Virus record (IMG/VR): IMGVR_UViG_3300009504_000045
Coordinates: 1-20,813 of that record
Length of the DNA stretch: 20,813 bases
Origin: a virus
Direction: 5' to 3' (one strand)
The position numbers and the translations under genes are program-made. Of the stretch, positions 1 through 6,458 are shown in pieces; within the stretch, counting starts at the first letter, position 1; each line of letters starts with the position of its first letter. The notes below the pieces were generated by a model. That model was not told where the DNA came from, did not search any database, and saw only the letters and a list, made by a program, of their open reading frames with translations.

Positions 1-240
1 CTACATGTTCTGTTTGACCCGAACCCTCGGTATCAATGTGTACCGTAGACTCGGAGCTATCTACATGTTCTGTTTGACCCGAACCCTCGGTATCAATGTG
101 TACCGTAGACTCGGAGCTACCTACATGTTCTGTTTGACCCGAACCCTCGGTATCAATGTGTACCGTAGACTCGGAGCTACCTACATGTTCTGTTTGACCC
201 GAACCCTCGGTATCAATGTGTACCGTAGACTCGGAGCTAT
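1..240 (-). repeat. Four near-identical 60-bp repeat copies at the window edge
   Basis: Positions 1-60, 61-120, 121-180 and 181-240 are identical except for the last base of each (t, c, c, t). On the coding strand this base is the middle position of one codon and switches Asp (GAT) to Gly (GGT). The near-absence of silent differences implies very recent duplication or gene conversion. The array runs into the window boundary, so the true copy number cannot be read here and may have been collapsed in assembly. Confidence 0.95.
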
Positions 241-1600
241 CTACCGAGCTCTTAGAGCCCGTGCCATCAGGGTCAACCCAAATTGTGGATTCCGAGCCGC
301 CTTCGTAATCCGCTATAACCTCGCCGCTGCCTTCGGTGTCGACATGTACTGTAGACTCTGAGCTACCTATGGACTCACGAGTGCCTTGACCCTCGGACTC
401 TACAATTACAGTGCTATCTGCGCTGCCTACCCGGCTTGATAGTCCCTGACCATCTGAGTCTATATGTACTGTAGACTCGGAGCCGTCTTGTGCAGCTTTG
501 TGACCCAAACCCTCGGCATCAACATGTACCGTAGACTCAGAGCTTCCCGCAGACTCTCGTGTCCCTGAACCCTCAGTACCAACATGTACCGTAGACTCGG
601 AGGAACCCTGGACTTGCCTAGTGCCCGAACCCTCAGTATCGATGTGCACTGTAGACTCAGCTGAGCCCTGGGACTGCTTTGCACCAGACCCTTCGGCATC
701 AACATGTACCGTAGACTCAGAGCTTCCTACCGATTCGCGTGTGCCCAAGCCCTCAGTATCGATATGTACCGTGGACTCGGAGCTTCCTACAGACTCCCGT
801 GCTCCCGAGCCCTCAGTGTCGATATGTACTGTAGCATCGGTGCCATGCTGCCCTGTTTTGGCACCCAGACCTTCGGTATCGATGTGTACCGTCGACTCAG
901 AACCACCGCTGATATCCTCAACAACTTCGCCAGAGCCCTCCGGTTGGACAACTACGGTGCTATCCGCAGAACCAAGCCCCTGTTTAGCCCCCGAGCCCTC
1001 GGAGTCGATGTGCACTGTGGAATCCGCAGAGCCTTGGGACTGCCTGGTGCCCGAACCCTCGGGGTCGACTAGAACAGAAGCATCACTACCAGAGGAGTGC
1101 CCCGCTTGCCCCGCGCCCTCGGGGTCAACATGTACTGTGGAATCAGAGGAACCCTGAGCCTGTCTGGCACCGGAGCCTTCGGGGTCAACATGTACCGTGG
1201 AATCGGAGGAACCCTGAGCCTGCTTAGCACCGGAACCCTCGGGGTCTATGTGTACCGTGGAATCGGCAGAGCCTACGCGACTTGATAATCCTTGACCTTC
1301 CGGGTCTATATGGACTGTAGCATCAGCAGGCGGAGCTCGGGCTTCCTTGAGCCCCAAGCCTTCAGCAAATACGTGTATTATAGCCTCAGAACCGCCCGAA
1401 AACTCATAGACTACTTGTCCCTGGCCCTCAGTGGATATCTGTACCGTAGCATCCGAACCGCCAGCCGCAGCCTTGGCTCCGGCACCTTCGGGAGATACGT
1501 GTACATTGGTCTCAGAGCTACCTTGTGCAACTTTGTTCCCCGAACCCTCTGGTGCAACATGAACGGCGGCCTCCGAACCGCCCTCCACTTCACCAGATTC
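1..1600 (-). repeat. Tandem array of about 26 imperfect 60-66 bp units inside the fibre gene
   Basis: Each unit carries a core close to GAGTCTACGGTACA(T/C)(A/G)T followed by GAYRCYGAGGGTTCGGG on the minus strand, in phase with the reading frame. Units near the Fn3-like domain are diverged; those towards the window edge are increasingly alike. Most units are 60 bp (20 codons). Three of them (encoding GQVVYEFS, GEVVEDIS and GEVIADYE before the next GG) are 66 bp, and one or two others gain or lose a codon. This is a coding repeat, not a CRISPR: there are no unique spacers of constant length and the frame stays open throughout. Confidence 0.9.
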
Positions 1601-2527
1601 ATACTTTACAGAGTCCTCGTTGGACCAGCCAGACCAAATCTCCGCGACTCTATCGCGTGCTCTGAAGTAGTATGTTACATCGTTGGTGAATGGCCCCGTG
1701 TCGTCGTATGTTTCTGCTGGGTAAGGCAAACTGGCTAGGTGTTCATATTCACCTGTGCCAACCTTGCGTTCAATCTCCGTGACATTCAGCACCGAATCCG
1801 GAGCGATTGTTACTGTAGCCTCTGAACCGCCCTCAGTGCTGCTTTTATGTCCGGCACCCTCTGGTGCCACTGTAACACTGGCATCAGAGCCCCCATCGGG
1901 TGTAATGGAATACTCTAGCTCAATGGCACCCGGTGCGCCTGCGCCGCCTGCGTTGTTCCCGCCGCCCGAACGCCTAGCACCGCCACCGCCACCGCCGTAG
2001 TTTAGGCCAACACCGCCTGCCCCGTTGGTGCTACGGCCTGCGCCGCCGTTGCCGCTATGTTCGCCGTTGCCCGTACCGCCGCCAGGTGCTGCGCCTGCGC
2101 CACCGACTCCATCTTCACCAGCAGCACCTCCACCGCCTCCAGAGGTGGTGCCTGCACCATCCCCGCCCTTGCCACCGTTGTACTTGGTGTCGCCAACACC
2201 GCCCGTACCGCCAGCCCCACCCAGAGCTGTGCCGCCTGGAGAGCCACCTTTGGCTAGAGCATCGGATGTACTCTTGAACCAGGTGTCACCGCCAGCGGAA
2301 GCAGCAGCCCCGCCCGAACCAATCTGGTAACTAACGCTGCTGCCCGATACAGCCAGGTCAATGACTTCCGACCACTCACCGCCGCCACCGCCGCCGCAGT
2401 ATTGGCTGTTGCCAGTAGTAGAGCCGCCGCCTGCGCCACCGCCGATGAGCCGTGCCGTGACTTTGCTGACATTAGCAGGGACAGACCAGCTAGAGCCGCT
2501 GGTTAGCAGGACCTTTGTTGGTGCCAT
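1..2527 (-). CDS. Giant repetitive tail fibre/adhesin: glycine-rich head, Fn3-like domain, tandem 20-residue repeats (3' end outside window)
   Basis: An open frame of 842 codons starts at ATG 2527 and reaches the left edge with no stop, so the C-terminus is missing. The sequence AAGGGGGC lies just upstream of the ATG, 12 bases after the propeller gene. Residues about 30-205 are extremely rich in Gly, Ala and Ser, like the glycine-rich domains of phage fibres. Two degenerate repeat units follow (residues about 210-245), then a fibronectin-III-like segment (about 246-312, with the signature TYYFRARD and WSGWSNE). After that come about 26 tandem units of 20-22 residues, of the type GSSESTVHIDTEGSG plus five variable residues. 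The alternating hydrophobic pattern (STVHID) suggests one short beta-strand per unit. I infer an elongated, probably trimeric, virion fibre or surface adhesin. Its last position in the tail operon, after two other binding-type genes, supports a receptor role. No enzymatic motif is visible, and the repeat family is not one I recognise. Confidence 0.85.
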   Translation of the reverse strand, partial: MAPTKVLLTSGSSWSVPANVSKVTARLIGGGAGGGSTTGNSQYCGGGGGGEWSEVIDLAVSGSSVSYQIGSGGAAASAGGDTWFKSTSDALAKGGSPGGTALGGAGGTGGVGDTKYNGGKGGDGAGTTSGGGGGAAGEDGVGGAGAAPGGGTGNGEHSGNGGAGRSTNGAGGVGLNYGGGGGGARRSGGGNNAGGAGAPGAIELEYSITPDGGSDASVTVAPEGAGHKSSTEGGSEATVTIAPDSVLNVTEIERKVGTGEYEHLASLPYPAETYDDTGPFTNDVTYYFRARDRVAEIWSGWSNEDSVKYESGEVEGGSEAAVHVAPEGSGNKVAQGSSETNVHVSPEGAGAKAAAGGSDATVQISTEGQGQVVYEFSGGSEAIIHVFAEGLGLKEARAPPADATVHIDPEGQGLSSRVGSADSTVHIDPEGSGAKQAQGSSDSTVHVDPEGSGARQAQGSSDSTVHVDPEGAGQAGHSSGSDASVLVDPEGSGTRQSQGSADSTVHIDSEGSGAKQGLGSADSTVVVQPEGSGEVVEDISGGSESTVHIDTEGLGAKTGQHGTDATVHIDTEGSGARESVGSSESTVHIDTEGLGTRESVGSSESTVHVDAEGSGAKQSQGSAESTVHIDTEGSGTRQVQGSSESTVHVGTEGSGTRESAGSSESTVHVDAEGLGHKAAQDGSESTVHIDSDGQGLSSRVGSADSTVIVESEGQGTRESIGSSESTVHVDTEGSGEVIADYEGGSESTIWVDPDGTGSKSSVDSSESTVHIDTEGSGQTEHVGSSESTVHIDTEGSGQTEHVGSSESTVHIDTEGSGQTEHVDSSESTVHIDTEGSGQTEHV

Positions 2528-2539
2528 AGCTCTGCCCCC

Positions 2540-4399
2540 TTACCTGGTCATAGTCAAACGGATGATTGCGCCGACTTGGGCGGCTGAGAGGGTTGGGGTG
2601 GGTGGTCCCTCATCAGAGGGAACAAATAGAGCACTAACTCCCATAACGGTGCTGCCGTGGAACCTTGACCAAACAACACCCCCATCGACTTCGACATACT
2701 TGTAGTGGGTAGTCGAATCGACATTGGCTGCTCCAAAGTAAAGGTATTCTTTGGAGACCTTAACGGCCATGCCTTGTGCGGCGTGTACCGCAGACCAAAT
2801 CGGAGTACCATCAGTGTCGAGCTTGCGGACATTAAAATTGCCAACACTTGTTGGATACCCACAGATGTACATGTATCCATCTCTAACATCAGGTTTGCCC
2901 ATAGGTGATGCTCCGTGGTCCTTGGACCATAATGGGTCACCGTCTGCATCGAGTTTGCGGTGGGTTACGCTGCTAACGCGTACACCATCAATGTATGCAT
3001 GACCATCTTCGACTGCTACTCCGAGGATGTTGTGCCCGTGGTCTTTGCTCCATATTGGGTCACCGTCTACGTCAAGTTTGCGGTGGCTTATACTGTCTTG
3101 CCTAAAGCAGGCCAGATACATGTGGCTATCTTCGACTGCCACACCCCTAACGCCGTCACCGTGGTCTTTGCTCCATATTGGGTCGCCGTCTTTATCCAGC
3201 TTGCGGTGAGTATAATACGGGTCGCTTCCTGCACGCATACCGCCAATGTAGACATATTCATCCTCAACTGCAAGACCCATAACGGTGTTGCCGTGGTCCT
3301 TTGACCAGACTATGGTTCCCTCAGAGTCAAGTTTACGATGAGAGACGCTGCTGGCACGTTCTCCCCAGATGTAGACGTTATCGACCTGAGCATCGATACC
3401 ATACAAAGTGGCACCGTGGTTCTTAGACCAAATAGGGTCGCCATCTTCTTCGAGCATCCGATGTGTTATGCCGCTGGCCGCTATACCAGCTATGTAGGAA
3501 TAGTGTCGTCCCGATTCAGGTATGGTCTCGACTGAGACTCCCCACACAGTGGCTTCGTGGTCCTTGGACCAAATAGGGTCGCCGTCTACACCAAGTTTGC
3601 GGTGGGAATAGTATGGGTCACTTCCTGCACGGTCACCACCGATGTATGCGTGACCGTAGTCGACTGCGATAGTGTATACAACAATCCCGTGGTCCTTAGA
3701 CCATATTGGGTCGCCGTCTACGTCAAGTTTGCGGTGGGTTAGGTTGCTTATACGTGAGCCACCGATGTAGGCGCGACCATATTCTACCGTGATAGTGCGC
3801 ACACTTGCCCCGTGGTCCTTGGACCAAATAGGGTCACCGTCTACGTCAAGTTTGTGGTGGGTTAGGTCGCTTTCGCGGTCGCTGCCAATGTATGCGTAGC
3901 CATCTTCGACTGCGATGCCGTTTACGTAGTCCCCGTAGTCCTTGGACCATATTGGGTCGCCGTCTACGTCAAGTTTGCGGACGCTTACGCTGCTGGTACG
4001 CCGACCACTGATGTATGCATGACCATCTTCAACCGCGATGCCGTATACAGTGGACCCGTGGGCCTTAGTCCATATTGGGTCACCGTCTACGTCAAGTTTG
4101 CGGTGGCTTGCGGATACGCCTACACCTCCGATGTAGGCGTAGCCATCTTCGACTGCGATAGTGTATACAATATTCCCGTGGTCCTTGGACCATATTGGGT
4201 CGCCGTCTGAATCTAGCTTACGATGAGTTACGCTGCTGATACGTGTGCCAGCGATGTATGCGTAGCCATCTTCAACTGCGATGCCATACACGATGCCCCC
4301 GTGGTCCTTGGACCAAATAGGGTCACCGTCTTTATCCAGCTTGTGGTGGCTTATGTTGCTGATACGTTCGCCACCTATGTAGATAAACGGCCCAGACAC
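2540..4399 (-). CDS. 14-unit beta-propeller-like repeat protein, putative receptor-binding or fibre-associated
   Basis: The 619-residue protein starts at GTG 4399, eight bases past the TGA of the upstream gene. It is almost wholly made of about 14 units of 40-47 residues, each of the form KLDVDGDPIWSKDHG, then V.GIAVEDGYAYIGG and a variable stretch ending THR. The pattern resembles PQQ-like or SBBP-type beta-propeller blades (WSK near one strand, AYIGG in the next). The 14th unit lacks its YIGG strand, while the N-terminus begins with a free FIYIGGERIS strand, as expected if the ends meet in one blade (velcro closure). Most units contain DxDGD, a possible calcium-binding or tight-turn loop. 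Fourteen blades would fit two seven-bladed propellers or one large ring. The last 25 or so residues (TPTLSAAQVGAIIRLTM) lie outside the repeats. No signal peptide or catalytic motif is seen. Its place between a carbohydrate-binding-like gene and the giant fibre suggests a virion adhesin; the function is inferred. Confidence 0.85.
   Translation of the reverse strand: MSGPFIYIGGERISNISHHKLDKDGDPIWSKDHGGIVYGIAVEDGYAYIAGTRISSVTHRKLDSDGDPIWSKDHGNIVYTIAVEDGYAYIGGVGVSASHRKLDVDGDPIWTKAHGSTVYGIAVEDGHAYISGRRTSSVSVRKLDVDGDPIWSKDYGDYVNGIAVEDGYAYIGSDRESDLTHHKLDVDGDPIWSKDHGASVRTITVEYGRAYIGGSRISNLTHRKLDVDGDPIWSKDHGIVVYTIAVDYGHAYIGGDRAGSDPYYSHRKLGVDGDPIWSKDHEATVWGVSVETIPESGRHYSYIAGIAASGITHRMLEEDGDPIWSKNHGATLYGIDAQVDNVYIWGERASSVSHRKLDSEGTIVWSKDHGNTVMGLAVEDEYVYIGGMRAGSDPYYTHRKLDKDGDPIWSKDHGDGVRGVAVEDSHMYLACFRQDSISHRKLDVDGDPIWSKDHGHNILGVAVEDGHAYIDGVRVSSVTHRKLDADGDPLWSKDHGASPMGKPDVRDGYMYICGYPTSVGNFNVRKLDTDGTPIWSAVHAAQGMAVKVSKEYLYFGAANVDSTTHYKYVEVDGGVVWSRFHGSTVMGVSALFVPSDEGPPTPTLSAAQVGAIIRLTMTR
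2620..4342 (-). repeat. Tandem array of about 14 coding units of about 123 bp (propeller blades)
   Basis: On the plus strand the unit is recognised by recurring text close to ccatattgggtcgccgtcta followed by cgtcaagtttgcggtggg. Most units are 123 bp (41 codons). Longer ones occur where PYYSHR, PYYTHR or an ETIPESGRHYS insertion is encoded. The central units are the most alike in DNA, and the last three before the stop are the most diverged. Confidence 0.9.
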
Positions 4400-4404
4400 T
4401 TAGC

Positions 4405-5037
4405 TCACCACTCTTTTTCCCAGCCGTACACCCCTGGTTCCCAATTATTTGCGTCCACTATGGACACCCACACGAAGCCCTGGTGAATCACCCTTGCTCC
4501 TAGAGCATAGGAGTCATGTGCCCCTAGTGGCTGGACCCACTCATCAATCACGCCTTCGGGGGTGCGCAGCTTGAACAGCGCAGGCACCTCTGGAGGCTCC
4601 CAGCCCACCTGTGCCGTGTGCGCCTGGATGCACTCGTATAGCACATGGGCATACACGCACACCTCGCCGACCACATACGCCTTGCCAGCCGTCCAGGGCG
4701 GGTGCTGGTGAATGGCTATTTGCTTGAGCCGCCCCATCTCCACCATCAGGTCGGCCATGATTTCCTCCTGGGTTAGCGGCCTATCATACTGCTCCCAGAA
4801 CAGCTCCTCCGTCGAAACGGTCAGCATGAGCCTGTTATTCTTGCCCTTGACCAGTGCAGGAGCCGCCGGAATAGCCGACTCCTCCACAATCAGCCCCTTA
4901 GTTGATAACTCCTCTAGCTCAGCTTCGGTAGCATCCTCAACCTTGTAGTATTTGCCGTCTGCCCGTTGAAACTTGTGGATACGCCCATCTACCCAGGCCG
5001 TGTCCTCGGTTACCATCTGATACGTAAGTAGGACCAA
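4405..5037 (-). CDS. Tail-tip protein with two C-terminal chitin-binding-like (CBM5/12) modules
   Basis: The 210-residue protein appears to start at TTG 5037: a stop codon lies one codon further upstream, and a GGAGGGGGG ribosome site ends eight bases before the TTG. ATG 5016 (MVTEDTAW) is an alternative start with worse spacing. Residues about 115-157 (PPWTAGKAYVVGEVCVYAHV, then YEC and a Trp) and 167-210 (WVQPLGAHDSYALGARVIHQ, then FVWVS) both show the aromatic W....Y..G..V...G..Y/W pattern of CBM5/12 (ChtBD3) modules, which bind chitin-like or peptidoglycan-like glycans. The central part (about 75-110) looks helical. I infer a glycan-binding accessory on the virion, acting with the propeller and fibre genes downstream. 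The module assignment is by pattern only. Confidence 0.75.
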   Translation of the reverse strand: MVLLTYQMVTEDTAWVDGRIHKFQRADGKYYKVEDATEAELEELSTKGLIVEESAIPAAPALVKGKNNRLMLTVSTEELFWEQYDRPLTQEEIMADLMVEMGRLKQIAIHQHPPWTAGKAYVVGEVCVYAHVLYECIQAHTAQVGWEPPEVPALFKLRTPEGVIDEWVQPLGAHDSYALGARVIHQGFVWVSIVDANNWEPGVYGWEKEW

Positions 5038-5062
5038 CGCCTAAACCCCCCTCCATCTGCAA

Positions 5063-5087
5063 CAGGGGAGGCCGAAGCCTCCCCCTG
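5063..5087 (-). other. Stable stem-loop with C(UUCG)G tetraloop between structural genes
   Basis: On the transcribed strand an 11-base arm CAGGGGGAGGC and a 10-base arm GCCTCCCCTG flank TTCG, giving a GC-rich stem with one bulged G and an extra-stable C(UUCG)G loop. It begins 14 bases after the stop of the gene ending at 5101 and lies just before the TTG-start gene. No U-run follows, so a classical intrinsic terminator is doubtful. An mRNA-processing, stability or attenuation element is as likely. Confidence 0.7.
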
Positions 5088-5100
5088 CCACTTCGCTGAC

Positions 5101-5451
5101 CTACACTGGGTCGATGTGCCTGATACCTGTCGAAGCCGCCAACAGCTTGTACGTGCCCTGGTTGGAGTAGGTCTCCAGGTCCAGGTCATGTCCGCCATAG
5201 TTGGTGCCCGCTGACAACGCCGAAAATCCGCGCCAACCACCAACGGTGGTGCTATCCGGGACGTTGAACGTCAGGTCCGCCGCAAGGCGAATAATACCGC
5301 CGCTGGCCGTATCCCAGCTCTCCGTGTGTCGACCATACGCCGGGCTACCTCCATCGAGCTCAGTGCCAGATGCGTCTACCAGCCCAATGTGGGTAACCAG
5401 TGTAGCTCCGTGTTCCGCAATCGCGTCACGATAACCCTCTGACATTGGCAT
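5101..5451 (-). CDS. Small beta-rich phage structural protein (fibre-proximal, unknown function)
   Basis: The 116-residue protein starts at ATG 5451, three bases after the holin's TAG, with AGGAGG ten bases upstream. A second in-frame ATG is two codons later. The sequence (THIGLVDASGTELDGGSPAY, then LTFNVPDSTTVGGWRGFSAL) is rich in Gly, Thr, Ser and aromatic residues, with no signal peptide, membrane segment or catalytic motif. It resembles small proteins I associate with tail-fibre regions of phages, but I cannot name a family with confidence. It is the first gene after the lysis cassette and is followed by a strong stem-loop, so it may mark a transcript boundary before the adhesion module. 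Confidence 0.75.
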   Translation of the reverse strand: MPMSEGYRDAIAEHGATLVTHIGLVDASGTELDGGSPAYGRHTESWDTASGGIIRLAADLTFNVPDSTTVGGWRGFSALSAGTNYGGHDLDLETYSNQGTYKLLAASTGIRHIDPV

Positions 5452-5453
5452 GA

Positions 5454-5765
5454 CTACTTAACCTCCTCTTTGATAATCCCAAATCTAGTGGCTCCCTGGT
5501 GCGTCAGGACCGCAAAAGCAGCCACAATGATGCCGTTGATGACGCTTAGATAGACGGTCTCGCCCCAGTTGATGTCTACTCCGCCGCGTACCGCCGTGCC
5601 CACAAAGAGCAGTAGAGCCCCAAGGCCCCAGGCGTACAGCAGGGTCGGTAGCTTAGCGATTACGGGCAGCTCCTTGGTGGCCTGTACAATGAGGAACAGG
5701 ACCACGCCCATGACCCCGAGGGTCAGTGACTCTGATAGCGTCAGAAACTCGGTCGGCAGATTCAC
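5454..5765 (-). CDS. Putative holin with three membrane segments
   Basis: The 103-residue protein starts at GTG 5765 with a strong AAGGAGG seven bases upstream; it lies 15 bases after the amidase. Three hydrophobic stretches are visible: about 14-30 (LTLGVMGVVLFLIVQ), 39-58 (LPTLLYAWGLGALLLFVGTA) and 70-88 (TVYLSVINGIIVAAFAVL). They are followed by a short charged tail (KEEVK). Small size, three membrane segments and position directly after a peptidoglycan amidase fit a class I-type holin that permeabilises the cytoplasmic membrane at the end of infection. Sequence family not identified; the call rests on topology and context. Confidence 0.75.
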   Translation of the reverse strand: MNLPTEFLTLSESLTLGVMGVVLFLIVQATKELPVIAKLPTLLYAWGLGALLLFVGTAVRGGVDINWGETVYLSVINGIIVAAFAVLTHQGATRFGIIKEEVK

Positions 5766-5780
5766 GTTCTAACCTCCTTG

Positions 5781-6458
5781 CTACTGCCAGCATCTTACCA
5801 GCTCAGCGATGCTTTGCAGCCTGCCTTGCAGGTCCGTTAGGTTCTGATGACACCCGCCCAGGTCATCATACAACCGCGACACGTCATCACCGCTCCAGGT
5901 CAACACCCCCCGTGCTATAGCGTGTGCCAGAGCAAAACGGCCCCAGAAGTTGCCCATCACCGCTGCGTCAGCAGCGTTAGTGATGAAACCCAGCTCTACC
6001 AGCACCGCAGGTATGCCCCGCTTTCGGGGTTCATTAACTACATAATAGAAGTCCTCGCCATCATCGCGCAACCGGGTCAGGACTGGTATGGGCCGTGGGG
6101 GTATTTGAGGTACGCGGTTTGTGAGCTCACGCGAGATGCTCTCGCCCAGTTTTCGGGACTCGGGGAGGTAAGCACTGACGAACACCTCGTGCCCCCGGGC
6201 TGAGCTACTCACCGCCGCGTTGGCATGTATACTAATCACGCAGGTAGACGGCTTGATAATCGCCGCCGTCCGGTTCGCTGGCAGGAGTAGAACATCCTGG
6301 GTCCGGGTCAACGAGACATTGACATCGAGGGACCGGATAGCCGCCGCACACAACTGCCCTACCGCCAACACAACATCGGATTCGTACAGCCCGTTTCCCA
6401 CAGCTCCGGGGTCCGGACCGCCATGTCCGGGGTCGATGCACACTAGGTTCGGGGCCAC
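5781..6458 (-). CDS. Phage endolysin: N-acetylmuramoyl-L-alanine amidase (Amidase_3 type)
   Basis: It cleaves the amide bond between N-acetylmuramic acid and L-alanine in peptidoglycan. I chose GTG 6458 (MAPNLVCIDPGHGG); the frame stays open to GTG 6488, and a third GTG overlaps the upstream stop as TAGTG at 6443. None has a strong ribosome site, which suggests translation coupled to the peptidase gene. With the 6458 start (225 residues) the zinc-ligand and catalytic residues of the family are all visible: His12 (DPGHGG), Glu26 (LYESD), His78 (SIHAN) and Glu155 (LVELGF). There is no signal peptide and no recognisable wall-binding domain. The last 35 residues (LYDDLGGCHQNLTDLQGRLQ) look helical and could mediate oligomerisation or targeting. 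It sits between the C1A peptidase and the holin, as expected for a lysis cassette. Confidence 0.9.
   Translation of the reverse strand: MAPNLVCIDPGHGGPDPGAVGNGLYESDVVLAVGQLCAAAIRSLDVNVSLTRTQDVLLLPANRTAAIIKPSTCVISIHANAAVSSSARGHEVFVSAYLPESRKLGESISRELTNRVPQIPPRPIPVLTRLRDDGEDFYYVVNEPRKRGIPAVLVELGFITNAADAAVMGNFWGRFALAHAIARGVLTWSGDDVSRLYDDLGGCHQNLTDLQGRLQSIAELVRCWQ

Noticed and set aside
5-361. Plus-strand open frame with repeated peptide over the 60-bp repeats
   Set aside because: It is the antisense shadow of the repeat array; the minus-strand frame is open for the whole region and matches the operon direction and ribosome site.
621-1157. Plus-strand 178-codon frame rich in Pro, Ser and Cys
   Set aside because: Shadow of the repeat units of the fibre gene; the repeated periodicity is explained by the minus-strand protein.
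1-1600. Possible CRISPR array because of regular 60-bp spacing
   Set aside because: There is no constant repeat with unique spacers; the whole unit varies gradually and stays in one reading frame.
2540-4399. PQQ-dependent dehydrogenase or SBBP-type enzyme
   Set aside because: Only the blade pattern is shared; no cofactor-binding or catalytic residues or signal peptide are visible, and the context is phage tail.
5063-5087. Classical intrinsic terminator
   Set aside because: The hairpin is strong but no run of U follows on the transcribed strand, so it is reported only as a stem-loop.
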